Below are positions 1-9,354 of a stretch of DNA of 41,567 bases, in pieces; position 1 is the stretch's first letter; each line of letters starts with the position of its first letter. The notes beneath the pieces are model-generated. The model worked only from the letters and a program-made list of their open reading frames with translations, was not told where the DNA came from and made no database searches. Location: positions 1-41,567 of the forward strand of contig CALKIZ010000005.1 of the NCBI GenBank assembly GCA_937995735.1. Direction: 5' to 3'. The position numbers and the translations under genes are program-made. This DNA comes from an uncultured Neomegalonema sp. Its GTDB lineage: Bacteria > Pseudomonadota > Alphaproteobacteria > Rhodobacterales > Rhodobacteraceae.

Positions 1-1
1 C

Positions 2-1144
2 GCCGCCGCCGCCGCCGACGACGCCACCGCCCTTGAAAACGGCATGACAGCGGCGCAACTCGCCGCCGCTCCGCTCTGGCCGGAAGAACCGCCGGAATGG
101 GTTTTGAAAAACTGGGAAAACCTCAAATCCGCTTTGTACGAAGCACCGGAAGAGGATTGGGGCGTCTGGACCGACTGGTACGAGGCCCGCCTGCGCGGGG
201 ACACCCCGAACGAAGCCCTCGAGCGCGCCCGCGTCTTGGAAATCACCGAGGAAATGTGGGAACAAGGCCCCAAAGTGGTCAACGCCGAAATCCGGCGGTT
301 GATCGAGAAACACCGCCCAACAAGGGTGCAATTAAGAAAAACTGCCGACCCTCAACCTGTCTGTAAAGACGACGCGCTCGGCGTTGCCCCGAACGAACCC
401 TACAGCGCTCCCGATGGCAGTGAAGAACTTGCGCGACTGCCGATTATTCAACGCTCTATTATAAAAACGCTCATTGATGCCGTCGCTGCCACAAACAACA
501 TTCAAACCTTCGTTGTGACCGCGCTCAGCGAGTATTCGGATGAACTTTTGGTGCGTGGCACACGCCCCTATCTCGACCGGCTCAAGTATCAGCGACAGAT
601 AGTTCGGGACGAGTATTTAACTCTACACCGTGAAGGCTTCATCATTAATGACGGCCTGCGCCGCGCGTTTTTATCGTTCTTTGCAACCCACAAAAAGATT
701 ATCGAACACTTCCCACTCGATGCCGTGCGCGAACGCATGTACCGCGAAACGCCTGTGGATCGCAGCGCATGGGATGTGACTGAAATCCGCTCGCTGGCCG
801 ATGAATTTTCTATTGCAGCAAAGGCAGCGGAAACAGCCGGAATCGCAACAACAGATTTCGTCAAAGCTTCGCTCAGTATCGCCGAAGACCTGAAAACGGC
901 AACTTATGTTGCCCCAGCCGCGCCGGTTGATGCGATGAACGCAAATAGAAATTTAATGGAGACGACGGAACTCTCCGCAGCGGATCGCGCAGTTATTCGA
1001 GCTATGACATTCACCGATAGCTTGCGGCATTTGCTCGAAGGCATTGAGTTTTCGAAAAAGACGAAAGAGAAAGCAGAAACTGTCACCCTTGGAACATGCG
1101 CCAGTTTGATCGCAACGGCGCTCGTGGCAATACTGTTCAGTTAA
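2..1144 (+). CDS. Hypothetical protein, C-terminal anchored, 5' end outside window
   Basis: The frame is open to the first base of the window (Ala-rich, from a GCC repeat), so the Met at 44 is probably internal and the gene begins upstream. Residues about 5-90 after that Met are rich in Trp, Pro and acidic residues (LWPEEPPEW, WTDWYEARLRG, EMWEQGPKVVNAEI), a type of segment I recall from uncharacterised alphaproteobacterial proteins. The rest is mostly helical, and the last 18 residues (from LGTCASLIATAL) form one hydrophobic segment ending at the stop, suggesting a C-terminal tail anchor. The DNA becomes AT-richer after about position 430. I do not recognise a function. A strong stem-loop follows the stop. 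Confidence 0.65.
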   Translation, partial: AAAAADDATALENGMTAAQLAAAPLWPEEPPEWVLKNWENLKSALYEAPEEDWGVWTDWYEARLRGDTPNEALERARVLEITEEMWEQGPKVVNAEIRRLIEKHRPTRVQLRKTADPQPVCKDDALGVAPNEPYSAPDGSEELARLPIIQRSIIKTLIDAVAATNNIQTFVVTALSEYSDELLVRGTRPYLDRLKYQRQIVRDEYLTLHREGFIINDGLRRAFLSFFATHKKIIEHFPLDAVRERMYRETPVDRSAWDVTEIRSLADEFSIAAKAAETAGIATTDFVKASLSIAEDLKTATYVAPAAPVDAMNANRNLMETTELSAADRAVIRAMTFTDSLRHLLEGIEFSKKTKEKAETVTLGTCASLIATALVAILFS

Positions 1145-1151
1145 GAACATA

Positions 1152-1222
1152 GCCGTTCCGAGGGGTGGCGTGAAGCGCCGCCCCGTGGGGGCGGAACGGC
1201 GCTGTCACCGCTATGCGGTGAC
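1152..1222. repeat. Compound stem-loop downstream of the first gene
   Basis: GCCGTTCCG (1152-1160) pairs perfectly with CGGAACGGC (1192-1200). Inside it GGGGTGGCG (1162-1170) pairs with CGCCGCCCC (1176-1184) with one wobble. A second hairpin follows at once: GTCACCGC-TAT-GCGGTGAC (1204-1222). No long T-run follows, so this is not a typical intrinsic terminator. It could stop transcription, protect the mRNA end, or be a copy of a dispersed palindromic repeat. Confidence 0.6.
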
Positions 1223-1282
1223 GCTCAATAAAGACAATGATGTTCAAAAGGCTATCCACAGTCACAGCCAAGGACTCCACCA

Positions 1283-1630
1283 ATGAAAGCAACGATCTAT
1301 CATAATCCGCGATGCAGCAAATCCCGTGAGACGTTGGGTATCCTCGAAACCAAGGGCATTGACGCGGAGGTGGTCTTGTATCTGGAAACGCCGCCATCGC
1401 GGGACACACTGGTTGATTTAATCGCCCAAATGGGCGTCTCGCCGCGCGACCTGTTACGCGAGGGTGAACCGATGTTTAAAACGCTTGGCCTCTCTGACCC
1501 GAGCCTCAGCGATGATGCTTTGATCGACGCCATGATCGCGCATCCGGTTCTGATGAACCGGCCCATTGTCGTCACCCCCAACGGAGCAAAGCTGTGCCGT
1601 CCGGTCGAGGCCGTGCTGGACTTGCTGTAA
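1283..1630 (+). CDS. arsC: Arsenate reductase, glutaredoxin-dependent ArsC type
   Basis: 115 residues, the usual length for the thioredoxin-fold ArsC/Spx/YfgD family. The catalytic cysteine is Cys11 in HNPRCSKSR. Arg60 and Arg93 (in NRPIVVTP) sit where the oxyanion-binding arginines of E. coli ArsC lie. The family reduces arsenate to arsenite with glutathione and glutaredoxin. AAGGA lies 8 bases before the ATG. gshB follows 64 bases downstream on the same strand, so reductase and glutathione supply may be co-expressed. No ArsR, ArsB or Acr3 gene is visible nearby, so a different role (YfgD-like) is possible. Confidence 0.88.
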   Translation: MKATIYHNPRCSKSRETLGILETKGIDAEVVLYLETPPSRDTLVDLIAQMGVSPRDLLREGEPMFKTLGLSDPSLSDDALIDAMIAHPVLMNRPIVVTPNGAKLCRPVEAVLDLL

Positions 1631-1694
1631 TCCCTTGCGCTTGGCTGCAACTCGGTGGCAAAGCTAGGCCCGCAATTCGCTGAAAGGTTGGCTC

Positions 1695-2636
1695 ATGGCT
1701 CTCACCGTTGGAATTCAGATGGACCCGATTGAGGGCGTCGACATCAACGCAGACTCAACATTTGCAATGGCTTTTGAAGCTCAAGAGCGCGGGCATAACC
1801 TGTTCTACTATCTGCCCGGTGATCTGGGTATGCGCGACAACCGTGTCTTTGCCCACGGCCAAACGCTGAAAGTCCGGCGCGAGCAAGGCAATCACTCAGA
1901 GCTTGGCCCTCGCGAAACCCGCAATCTTGCCGACCTCGATGTAGTATTGCTGCGCCAAGACCCGCCGTTTGACATGGGCTATATCACGACAACGCATCTG
2001 CTGGAGCGGGTTCACCCTGAAACGCTGGTCGTCAATGACCCGAATTGGGTGCGGAACTATCCCGAGAAAATCCTCGTCACGGAGTTCACGGACCTGACAC
2101 CGCCGACGCTCATCACGCGCAATCTGGATGATATCCGCGCCTTTGGTGCCGAGCATGGCGGCATGATCCTCAAGCCGATCTATGGCAATGGCGGTGCGGG
2201 GGTATTCAAGCTGGATGCCGACCTGAAAAACCTGTCTTCGTTGCACGAGATGTTCGCGGAACGAAACACTGAGCCTTTCATCGCGCAGGCGTTTCTGCCT
2301 GATGTCTCCAAAGGCGACAAGCGGGTGATCCTGATCGACGGCAAACCCGTGGGCGCAATCAACCGTGTCCCCGCAAAGGGCGAAACCCGCTCAAACATGC
2401 ATGTCGGCGGGCGACCCGAAAAGGTCGAGTTGACCAAGCGCGATCATGAAATCTGCGAAGCCATCGGTCCTCTGCTGCGCGAGAAAGGCCAAATCTTCGT
2501 TGGCATTGATGTGATCGGTGATCATCTTACCGAGATCAATGTGACTTCGCCGACCGGCATTCAGGAACTCAGCCGATTTGACGGGATCAACGTCCCCGGC
2601 CTGCTCTGGGATGCGATTGAGAGCAAATTGGGATGA
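1695..2636 (+). CDS. gshB: Glutathione synthetase
   Basis: 313 residues, matching bacterial GshB, which joins gamma-glutamylcysteine and glycine using ATP in the cytosol. The N-terminal domain begins [17 protein letters not shown] and carries [12 protein letters not shown], typical of the substrate-binding domain. The ATP-grasp part includes [14 protein letters not shown] (glycine-rich loop), [27 protein letters not shown], and near the C-terminus [17 protein letters not shown], with the metal-binding Glu and Asn. AAAGG precedes the ATG. Its partner gshA is not in the window. Confidence 0.96.
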   Translation: MALTVGIQMDPIEGVDINADSTFAMAFEAQERGHNLFYYLPGDLGMRDNRVFAHGQTLKVRREQGNHSELGPRETRNLADLDVVLLRQDPPFDMGYITTTHLLERVHPETLVVNDPNWVRNYPEKILVTEFTDLTPPTLITRNLDDIRAFGAEHGGMILKPIYGNGGAGVFKLDADLKNLSSLHEMFAERNTEPFIAQAFLPDVSKGDKRVILIDGKPVGAINRVPAKGETRSNMHVGGRPEKVELTKRDHEICEAIGPLLREKGQIFVGIDVIGDHLTEINVTSPTGIQELSRFDGINVPGLLWDAIESKLG

Positions 2637-2651
2637 GTACACGCAAATAAC

Positions 2652-3746
2652 TCACCCCAATCCTGCGACTTTGAGAATCTTTCGCATCACAGTCGGCAAG
2701 GCTTCTGACATCGCCTCATCGTTGGGAAGCCATGTGCCTCTGTCCGGTATGGCATCTGTTGGAAACTCGGCATGTTTGACTGTGAGTATCAGGTGAAAAT
2801 GCGTGAATGTATGACGCGCTTCGCCAACAGTTACCCACTCGCCGCCTAAGGGCGCGGTGCTGTTTGCCTCATCCGGCAACGCGCCTTCGTTCCAATCAGA
2901 GCCGGGGACTTCCATCATGCCGCCAAGCAAACCCTGTTGCGGACGCCGATTGAGCAAGACAGCGCCGTCTTCGCGCGTTGCGACCCAAGCGATACCAAAA
3001 CGGGTTGGTTTGGCTTTCTTCGGTGTCTTCCGGGGCAAAGTCTCTGCGATGCCTTGTTGCCGCGCCGAACACAGGTTCATTAGAGGGCAAATGCCACAGG
3101 CGGGATTGCGCGGCGTACAAATCGTTGCGCCCAAATCCATAACCGCCTGAGCATAATCGCCGGGGCGTTTTTCGGGCGTCAGACTATCGGCTGCGGCGTA
3201 GAGTAGTTTTTTTGAGCCGGGTAAAGGGTCCTCGATAGCAAACAGCCTCGCCATCACGCGCTCGACATTGCCATCGAGCACGGTGGCTTGCCGGTCGAAT
3301 GCAATGGAAGCGATGGCGGCGGCTGTATAAGCACCTATTCCCGGCAGCTTCAATAAATCCGCCTCGGTCTCGGGAAATGAGCCGTTCAGATCATTGGCAA
3401 CGACCTGAGCGCATTTGTGCAGATTTCGCGCACGGGCATAATATCCCAGTCCCGCCCATTCTTTCAGGACTTCTTCCTGTGGTTCGGCGGCGAGGTCGGA
3501 CACGCTCGGCCATCGCGCGGTAAATTTCTCGAAATAGGCTTTTACCGTTACAACAGTGGTTTGTTGCAACATGACTTCTGAGAGCCAGACTCGATAAGGA
3601 TCAGGAGCAACGCCAAGCATACGGTCCGCCGGGCTAACGCGCCACGGGAGAGTGCGCGCATGACGGTCATACCATTCCAGAATTGCGGGAGGCATGACGT
3701 CTTCTATGGGCCGTTCACGAAACTGTGCCTTTTTCGGTTTTACCAA
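2652..3746 (-). CDS. mutY: Adenine DNA glycosylase MutY
   Basis: Removes A mispaired with 8-oxoguanine. The N-terminal HhH-GPD glycosylase domain has catalytic Glu57 in LSEVMLQQT, the helix-hairpin-helix LPGIGAYTA and catalytic Asp158 in VLDGNVERV. The [4Fe-4S] ligands are Cys210, 217, 220 and 226 (C-x6-C-x2-C-x5-C). The C-terminal third is the NUDIX-like domain that reads 8-oxoG. The chosen start is TTG at 3746 with AGGA 7-8 bases before it; ATG at 3695 (MPPAILEWYD) is a serious alternative. Divergent from dciA across 56 bases, a layout conserved in alphaproteobacteria. Confidence 0.95.
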   Translation of the reverse strand: MVKPKKAQFRERPIEDVMPPAILEWYDRHARTLPWRVSPADRMLGVAPDPYRVWLSEVMLQQTTVVTVKAYFEKFTARWPSVSDLAAEPQEEVLKEWAGLGYYARARNLHKCAQVVANDLNGSFPETEADLLKLPGIGAYTAAAIASIAFDRQATVLDGNVERVMARLFAIEDPLPGSKKLLYAAADSLTPEKRPGDYAQAVMDLGATICTPRNPACGICPLMNLCSARQQGIAETLPRKTPKKAKPTRFGIAWVATREDGAVLLNRRPQQGLLGGMMEVPGSDWNEGALPDEANSTAPLGGEWVTVGEARHTFTHFHLILTVKHAEFPTDAIPDRGTWLPNDEAMSEALPTVMRKILKVAGLG

Positions 3747-3802
3747 TCGTTAATCCTATCGGTTAAGGTGTATCCCTAAGAAAGAAAGTTAGTTCAAGAG
3801 CC

Positions 3803-4321
3803 ATGACAGCACAGGCGATCAAAAAGCGATATGGGAAACGTGGATTTTCCCGCGCGAGCGACGCTGCAAAAGCGCTGATTGGTCAGCCTTTGGCAAAGCG
3901 GGGCTTCGCACAATCGCGCCTGCTGACGGAATGGGATGAGGTTGTCGGAGCCGATTTAGCGATGCTCGTCAGGCCTCTGCGACTCAGTCATACTTCAAAA
4001 GAAGGCATGGGCGGCACGTTAACGCTTGGAGTTCTTGGCGTACGCGCGCTTGAAGCACAGCATCAGGAACCAATAATCATTGAAAGGGTGAACGCGCATT
4101 ACGGCTATCGCGCGGTTGCCCGCGTCCGCCTTTCTCAGGTTGGTACTGAAATTTTCGCCAAGGCGAAACTGGAAACTCCGACACCGGAACCTACGTCGCA
4201 CCAACAGAAGGTTGTAAAATCGACGGTGGCTCCGGTCGCAGATGACGATTTGCGAGAGGCATTAGAGCGGCTAGGCCGTAATATCGCCACGCGAAAAACG
4301 ATAGATAACCCTGAATATTGA
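3803..4321 (+). CDS. dciA: DciA-like DUF721 protein
   Basis: 172 residues. The central segment (SRLLTEWDEVVGADLAMLVRPLRL, then LTLGVLGVRALEAQH and a region around NAHYGYRAVARVRL) is the DUF721 signature. DciA proteins bind the replicative helicase DnaB and help load it in bacteria lacking DnaC or DnaI. N- and C-terminal tails are basic and low in complexity, as is common in the family. The DsbA-like gene starts 27 bases downstream, so the two are probably co-transcribed. Confidence 0.8.
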   Translation: MTAQAIKKRYGKRGFSRASDAAKALIGQPLAKRGFAQSRLLTEWDEVVGADLAMLVRPLRLSHTSKEGMGGTLTLGVLGVRALEAQHQEPIIIERVNAHYGYRAVARVRLSQVGTEIFAKAKLETPTPEPTSHQQKVVKSTVAPVADDDLREALERLGRNIATRKTIDNPEY

Positions 4322-4348
4322 CGAAGACACAGCAAGACAGGCAAACAC

Positions 4349-5080
4349 ATGAGTAAGAAACTTCTGACCGGAGGCGCAATTGTCGCCGTTTGTGCCGTTG
4401 TTGGCTACACGGCACTGAGCTTTGCCACCAAATCCGACGATTCTGTACGCAGTGCGTCCAGTTCTTCCAGTGGCGTACAAGTTGCCGATGCCAGTGGCAG
4501 TATTGTGCCGCTTTCTGAAGCCGATCCGCTGGAGCCATATGTAGGGACAACAACTGAGAGTGGCGGCTTTACCGGCGATGTCGTTGAAGGCTCGCCCGAT
4601 GCAAAAGTCACGGTCATTGAATATGCTTCGCTGACCTGCCCACACTGTGCAGCGTTTCACAAATCGATCTATAACCCGATGAAGCCCGATTACATTGATA
4701 ATGGCAAAATTCGTTTTATTTACAGAGACTTTCCACTCGATAACTTCGCTCTGGCGGCGAGCGTGATTGCGCGCTGTGGCGGTGAAAAGCGGTTTGTTGG
4801 TTTGATCGACCTGTTCCTTGACAAACAATCGGAATGGCGCGGTGCAGATAACGTGCTCGACGAATTGAAACGCCTTGCCCGCCTTGGCGGACTCGGAAGC
4901 GAGCAAATTGATAAATGCATGAGCGATCAGGCCCTTGGTCAGTCGATCGTTGATCGCGCGCGTCAAGGCCAAGAGATTTTTGATGTGAACTCAACACCGA
5001 CAGTGCTGATTAACGGAGAGAAGTTCCGTGCAACGTCATTAGGAGCGCTACGCACGAAGCTAGATTCGATGCTCGAATAG
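4349..5080 (+). CDS. DsbA-like periplasmic thiol:disulfide oxidoreductase
   Basis: 243 residues. An N-terminal hydrophobic segment (about residues 7-25) acts as signal peptide or anchor and is followed by a Ser-rich linker. The thioredoxin-fold domain has the CPHC active site (Cys97 and Cys100) in SLTCPHCAAFH and the cis-proline loop NSTPTVLING near the C-terminus, so it belongs to the DsbA/BdbD-like group (Thioredoxin_4). It should oxidise or shuffle disulfides of exported proteins. No DsbB-like partner is visible. It sits between dciA and smc, a recurrent alphaproteobacterial arrangement, and ends in a good terminator. Confidence 0.9.
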   Translation: MSKKLLTGGAIVAVCAVVGYTALSFATKSDDSVRSASSSSSGVQVADASGSIVPLSEADPLEPYVGTTTESGGFTGDVVEGSPDAKVTVIEYASLTCPHCAAFHKSIYNPMKPDYIDNGKIRFIYRDFPLDNFALAASVIARCGGEKRFVGLIDLFLDKQSEWRGADNVLDELKRLARLGGLGSEQIDKCMSDQALGQSIVDRARQGQEIFDVNSTPTVLINGEKFRATSLGALRTKLDSMLE

Positions 5081-5132
5081 TAACTTTACGCTATCGTCAA
5101 TGCTCGACGGGATCATCAGCATCGACACAAAG

Positions 5133-5167
5133 AAAAAGCCGTTTCATTAATTTGAATCGGCTTTTTT
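5133..5167 (+). terminator. Intrinsic terminator of the dciA/dsbA-like transcript
   Basis: AAAAAGCCG pairs with CGGCTTTTT, and the stem continues inward through one mismatch (TTTCA with TGAAT/A) to a short TTAA loop. The T-run follows the stem directly and A's precede it, so it may also work in reverse. Confidence 0.8.
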
Positions 5168-5254
5168 GCTTTTATCTGTGAGATATAAGTCGCGATGTTC
5201 AGATTAAATCTCCTTTATGCAGTGGGTTAGCCTTCACAGAACCACAACATCTCG

Positions 5255-5283
5255 TTGACAGACTGACACACCCCTCGCTACCG
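5255..5283 (+). promoter_or_regulatory. Candidate smc promoter
   Basis: A perfect TTGACA (5255-5260) is followed after 17 bases by CTACCG, a weak -10 that overlaps the GCTA type known in Caulobacter promoters. A start point near 5290 would give a leader of about 28 bases before the GTG of smc. Confidence 0.4.
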
Positions 5284-5317
5284 TTCCGCCAAATTAAGGG
5301 TGGCCGGAGAAGCGCCT

Positions 5318-8300
5318 GTGAAGTTTACGAATTTGAGGCTGTCAGGATTTAAGTCCTTCGTTGATCCGACTGAGCTTTTGCTACAGCCGGGGTTGACGGG
5401 AATCGTTGGCCCCAATGGATGCGGTAAATCCAATCTTCTCGAAGCAATGCGATGGGTCATGGGCGAAAGTTCCGCCAAATCCATGCGCGGCGAAGGGATG
5501 GATGACGTTATCTTTGCCGGTGCGGCAACCCGCCCGCCGCGTAATTTTGCTGAAGTCTCGTTGATGATTGATAACGGGAAGCGCTTGGCGCCGCCGCAAT
5601 TCGGCGATGTCGAAACTCTCGAAGTCGTGCGCCGCATTACCCGCGATGTTGGCTCGACTTACCGCGTCAACGGCAAGGAAACCCGCGCCCGCGATGTGCG
5701 GATGCTGTTTGCTGATGCCGCAAGCGGGGCGCAATCACCGGCCTTGGTGCGTCAAGGGCGTATCGGTGAGCTGATTTCGGCCAAACCAACAGGCCGCCGC
5801 CGCTTTCTTGAAGAGGCTGCGGGTGTCTCTGGTTTGAATGTTCGCCGCCGCGAAGCGGAATTAAAGTTAAAGGCTGCTGAAGAGAATCTGCTGCGCGTTG
5901 ATGACGTTTTATCGCGGCTTGATTCGCAAATTGGATCTCTGCGGCGTCAGGCTCGGCAAGCGGAACGGTATTCAAAATTGAGTGACGACATCGCTGAGAC
6001 AGCGGCTTTGCTAGTTTGGTTACGTTACGCGGATGCGGATGCAGAAGCACTTGCCGCACAATCCGCATTGACGGCAGCAACTGTTGCAGTGGCTTCCGCT
6101 ACCTCTGCCGCAGGCGAAGCGTCTCGCGCGCGGGAGGAAACGTCAGAAGCACTGCCAGCGCTTCGCGAGGAAGCAACGGTTGCTCAGGCAGTCTATGCCC
6201 GGTTGACCGCCAAACGCGATGGCCTCGACGAAGAAGCCGCCCGAGCCAAAGCCACACTGGAACGACTTGAAGGTGAATTTACCCGTCTTGGCAATGACCT
6301 CGAACGTGAGGGCGAGCTTGGCAGTGATGCCGTCAAAGCCTTAGAGGAATTGCAGGCCGAACGTGAAGCTCTGCAAGGACAAGGGACAGATGCAAACCTG
6401 ATTGAACAGGCGGCCTTAAAATCTCAGGCAGCCGCCGCTGTTGTCACCGATGCCGAGGCTTCGCTGGACAGGCTTTCTTCCCGTGCCGCTGCCGCAACCG
6501 CAGAACGCACAGCGGCAGAACGCGCGAAAGGTGAAGCAGAGCGAGCGCTTGCTCAGGCACAAGCGCGACTCGAGCAAGACGCCCCGAAAATCCAGCAACT
6601 GGCGAATGACATTGCTGAAGCTGAAAAGAAATTTTCTGCTGCACAATCTGCTGATGAAACCGCCCGGACTGCCGTTAATGACGCGCCAGACCGCATCACG
6701 CGAAGCGTCGAAGAACGCGAGTCAATGGAAGAGCGCGAGACGGAGGCGCGCGGCGCAGTCTCTACATTACGCGCCTCCTGCAATGCACTGATCGCTGAGA
6801 TCGAATCGTTGAACAAGGCTTTGGCCGCTGAAAGCAAAACGGATACCGGCGCAGCGATTATGACCCGAATGCGCGCTGCTCCCGGATATGAAGCGGCTCT
6901 CGCTGCTGCGTTGGGCGAGGATGCCGCTGCCCCTGAATTACAGGGTTTCTCAGAAAAAGCGCGTGGCTGGTTAGCGTTGAAGTTACTCGGGTCCAATCCC
7001 CCGGTCGGTGAACCACTCTCGGCGCATGTAGAGGCTCCTGCTGCGCTGGCGCGGCGGTTAGCGGTCACATCTGTTGTATCCCGCGCAGAAGGACCGGAAG
7101 CCCAGAAATCCCTCAAACCGGGACAACATCTCGTCAGTCCCGAAGGCGATCTTTGGCGTTGGGATGGCTTTTTCAGCGGCGCAGAAACCCGCGCCGGTGA
7201 TCCGGCTGTGGTCCGCTTGGCACGCTTAAACCGCCTCGATTCACTGAAAAAAGAGTTGAGCGCTGAGGAAACAGCCCTCGAAGAGGCCACGCGCACTCTT
7301 GATCGTCTTGAGCGCGGTCTGGCTGATGCGCGTCTTACGGAGTCAAATGCACGGGCTGAGCATCAAAAGGTGCAGGATGCCGCTGCGAATGCGGCTCGTG
7401 CTTTTGCCGATGCCGATGCGACGATGACACGATTAAAAACCAACCACACGCAGCTCTCAGAAAGCGTTGCAAGCCAGACCGAGGCTGAAGAACGTAACCG
7501 CGAAGCCTTTGCCCAAGCCAGCTCTGCTTTGGCTGAAATCGGCGATCCAACCGCTATGCGCGAAGAAGCAGAAAGCGCGAGAACGGCCCTTGTCGCGCTT
7601 CGTCAGGCGCATTCGACGGCAAAGTCTGAACATGACGAACTTGTTGCGGTTGAACGCGCCCGTTCCAGCCGCCTTGAGACAATCGACCGCGATGTAGCAA
7701 GTTGGCAGGACCGCGCGGCAAAGGCAAAAACGCGCACCAGTGACCTTGAGACACGGCGCGAAACTGTTCGTTTAGAACGTGATAACGCGCAATCTGCGCC
7801 TGATCGGGTCGCCGCTTTACGCGATGAACTGGTTTTCGACCTCGAAGCAGCAGAAGAACGTGTAACGGCGGCGAATGATGCTCTTTCAACCGCTGAAACA
7901 ATCGCTCGTCAGGCCACCAAAACCGACTCAGATGCCGCGTCAGCTCTTTCGACCGCCCGTGAAGCCCGTGCCCGTGCAGAAGCGGTCGCTGAAGCAGCTG
8001 CGACACGGAAGTCCGAAGCCGCGACGACACTGCGCGAAGAAGTCAAAGCCGAACCAGCGGAGGTTGCCGCACGCTTCGCCGATGGCGATACCCCTGATGT
8101 TGCGCTCGCTGATGTAGAGGCACGGCTTACCAAGCTCAAAATGGACCGTGAGCGGCTCGGGGCCGTTAACCTGCGTGCCAGCATCGAAATTCAGGAAGCT
8201 GATACAGAGCGCGAAGCCCTCGGCACTGAGAGAGACGACCTTGAAGAAGCGATCAGCAAGCTCCGCAAAGGTCTAGCCGAACTGAACAAAGAAGGCCGAA

Positions 8301-8788
8301 GCCGTTTGCTCGCTGCGTTTGAAGAAGTGAACAACCACTTTACGGGCCTCTTCACGCATCTTTTCGGCGGTGGCAGCGCGCGACTTGAACTCACCGAGTC
8401 GGATGATCCGCTTCAGGCTGGTCTCGAGATCATGTGCGAGCCTCCGGGTAAACGTCTGCAATCATTGTCATTGATGTCCGGCGGAGAACAGACATTGACG
8501 GCGCTGGCGTTGATTTTTGCGGTTTTCCTTGTCAATCCGGCCCCTGTTTGCGTTCTTGATGAGGTCGATGCACCGCTTGATGACGCCAATGTTGCGCGTT
8601 TCTGCGATTTGCTGGACGAAATGACCCGCCGTGCGGACGCCCGTTTCCTCGTAATTACACACCACGCGGTGACAATGGCGCGGATGAACCGATTATTTGG
8701 TGTAACCATGGTGGAGCGCGGTGTCAGCCGCCTCGTTTCGGTCGATCTCGGAGCCGCTGTTGACTTGGTAGCGACTGAGGCCGCTTGA
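5318..8788 (+). CDS. smc: Chromosome segregation ATPase SMC
   Basis: About 1156 residues, the normal size. Order: N-terminal ATPase half with Walker A GPNGCGKSN (Lys37); very long Ala/Glu/Arg-rich coiled coil; hinge region near residues 500-600; returning coiled coil; C-terminal half with signature MSGGEQTLTALAL (near 1050) and Walker B VCVLDEVDAPLDD (near 1080). SMC with ScpAB compacts and segregates newly replicated chromosomes. The start is placed at GTG 5318 because GGAG lies 8 bases upstream and homologues begin MKF-type; the in-frame GTG at 5300 has no usable ribosome-binding site. scpA and scpB are not in the window. Confidence 0.97.
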   Translation: MKFTNLRLSGFKSFVDPTELLLQPGLTGIVGPNGCGKSNLLEAMRWVMGESSAKSMRGEGMDDVIFAGAATRPPRNFAEVSLMIDNGKRLAPPQFGDVETLEVVRRITRDVGSTYRVNGKETRARDVRMLFADAASGAQSPALVRQGRIGELISAKPTGRRRFLEEAAGVSGLNVRRREAELKLKAAEENLLRVDDVLSRLDSQIGSLRRQARQAERYSKLSDDIAETAALLVWLRYADADAEALAAQSALTAATVAVASATSAAGEASRAREETSEALPALREEATVAQAVYARLTAKRDGLDEEAARAKATLERLEGEFTRLGNDLEREGELGSDAVKALEELQAEREALQGQGTDANLIEQAALKSQAAAAVVTDAEASLDRLSSRAAAATAERTAAERAKGEAERALAQAQARLEQDAPKIQQLANDIAEAEKKFSAAQSADETARTAVNDAPDRITRSVEERESMEERETEARGAVSTLRASCNALIAEIESLNKALAAESKTDTGAAIMTRMRAAPGYEAALAAALGEDAAAPELQGFSEKARGWLALKLLGSNPPVGEPLSAHVEAPAALARRLAVTSVVSRAEGPEAQKSLKPGQHLVSPEGDLWRWDGFFSGAETRAGDPAVVRLARLNRLDSLKKELSAEETALEEATRTLDRLERGLADARLTESNARAEHQKVQDAAANAARAFADADATMTRLKTNHTQLSESVASQTEAEERNREAFAQASSALAEIGDPTAMREEAESARTALVALRQAHSTAKSEHDELVAVERARSSRLETIDRDVASWQDRAAKAKTRTSDLETRRETVRLERDNAQSAPDRVAALRDELVFDLEAAEERVTAANDALSTAETIARQATKTDSDAASALSTAREARARAEAVAEAAATRKSEAATTLREEVKAEPAEVAARFADGDTPDVALADVEARLTKLKMDRERLGAVNLRASIEIQEADTEREALGTERDDLEEAISKLRKGLAELNKEGRSRLLAAFEEVNNHFTGLFTHLFGGGSARLELTESDDPLQAGLEIMCEPPGKRLQSLSLMSGGEQTLTALALIFAVFLVNPAPVCVLDEVDAPLDDANVARFCDLLDEMTRRADARFLVITHHAVTMARMNRLFGVTMVERGVSRLVSVDLGAAVDLVATEAA

Positions 8789-8927
8789 CGATACAGCGCA
8801 CAATTCATCTGTCTGAATCGCCTAGTTAGATACAATTCAATGCAGTTGAACAGGTGACCCGCGCACAAACACCTCAAGCCATTGATCTTTAATCATAAAA
8901 TTTAATGCTGCACTGCGCCACACATTC

Positions 8928-8956
8928 TTGACACCAAATTGCCTCCTGCCTATGGT
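8928..8956 (+). promoter_or_regulatory. Promoter of the F0 ATP synthase operon
   Basis: TTGACA (8928-8933), 17-base spacer, TATGGT (8951-8956). The -35 is perfect and the -10 matches at four of six positions. It precedes the atpI start by about 50 bases and lies in the gap after smc. Confidence 0.7.
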
Positions 8957-9007
8957 GCGCGCGGTTTCAAAGGGGCAATCGCCCACGGAATATCAAGGAG
9001 AATGCGG

Positions 9008-9340
9008 ATGGCCGCCCCCGATGGGAAGGCCGGCGAAACGGATTGCAAGTCACTGGATGAGCTTGGAGCAAGGATTGACGCAGCTCGACAGCAGCTTGAT
9101 GGCCCAAAGCGTGAGAAGACGACCAAATACAAAACGCTTAACCGCGCGTGGCAAATGGTCGTTGAATTGGTAGTTTCTGTTGTGGTCGGAGGCTGCATCG
9201 GGTACGCGCTGGACTGGGCATTCGGAACGCTCCCGCTTTTCTTAGTGATTTTTGGTGGGTTCGGATTTGCTGCCGGTATTAAAACGATCCTCGCGACGGC
9301 TCGCGGGTTCATTGACGAGGATGACACGGCTTCGCCGTGA
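9008..9340 (+). CDS. atpI: ATP synthase accessory protein AtpI/AtpZ
   Basis: About 110 residues. Hydrophilic N-terminal third, then two membrane helices (around VVELVVSVVVGGCIGYALDW and LFLVIFGGFGFAAGI) joined by the FGT-P turn typical of the ATPase gene 1 family. Members help assemble the c-ring and may carry Mg2+. First gene of the F0 operon. ATG 9008 is chosen because AAGGAG (8995-9000) lies 7 bases before it; the ATG at 9002 is too close, and a TTG at 8939 overlaps the promoter. Confidence 0.88.
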   Translation: MAAPDGKAGETDCKSLDELGARIDAARQQLDGPKREKTTKYKTLNRAWQMVVELVVSVVVGGCIGYALDWAFGTLPLFLVIFGGFGFAAGIKTILATARGFIDEDDTASP

Positions 9341-9354
9341 TAAAGGAGACGGTC

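Noticed and set aside
1-20. GCC triplet run at the window start
   Set aside because: Codes for an Ala stretch in frame with the first gene; not enough sequence to call a repeat element.
5400-8700. Many long open frames on both strands inside smc
   Set aside because: They are reading-frame shadows of the Ala/Glu/Arg-rich coiled coil; no motifs.
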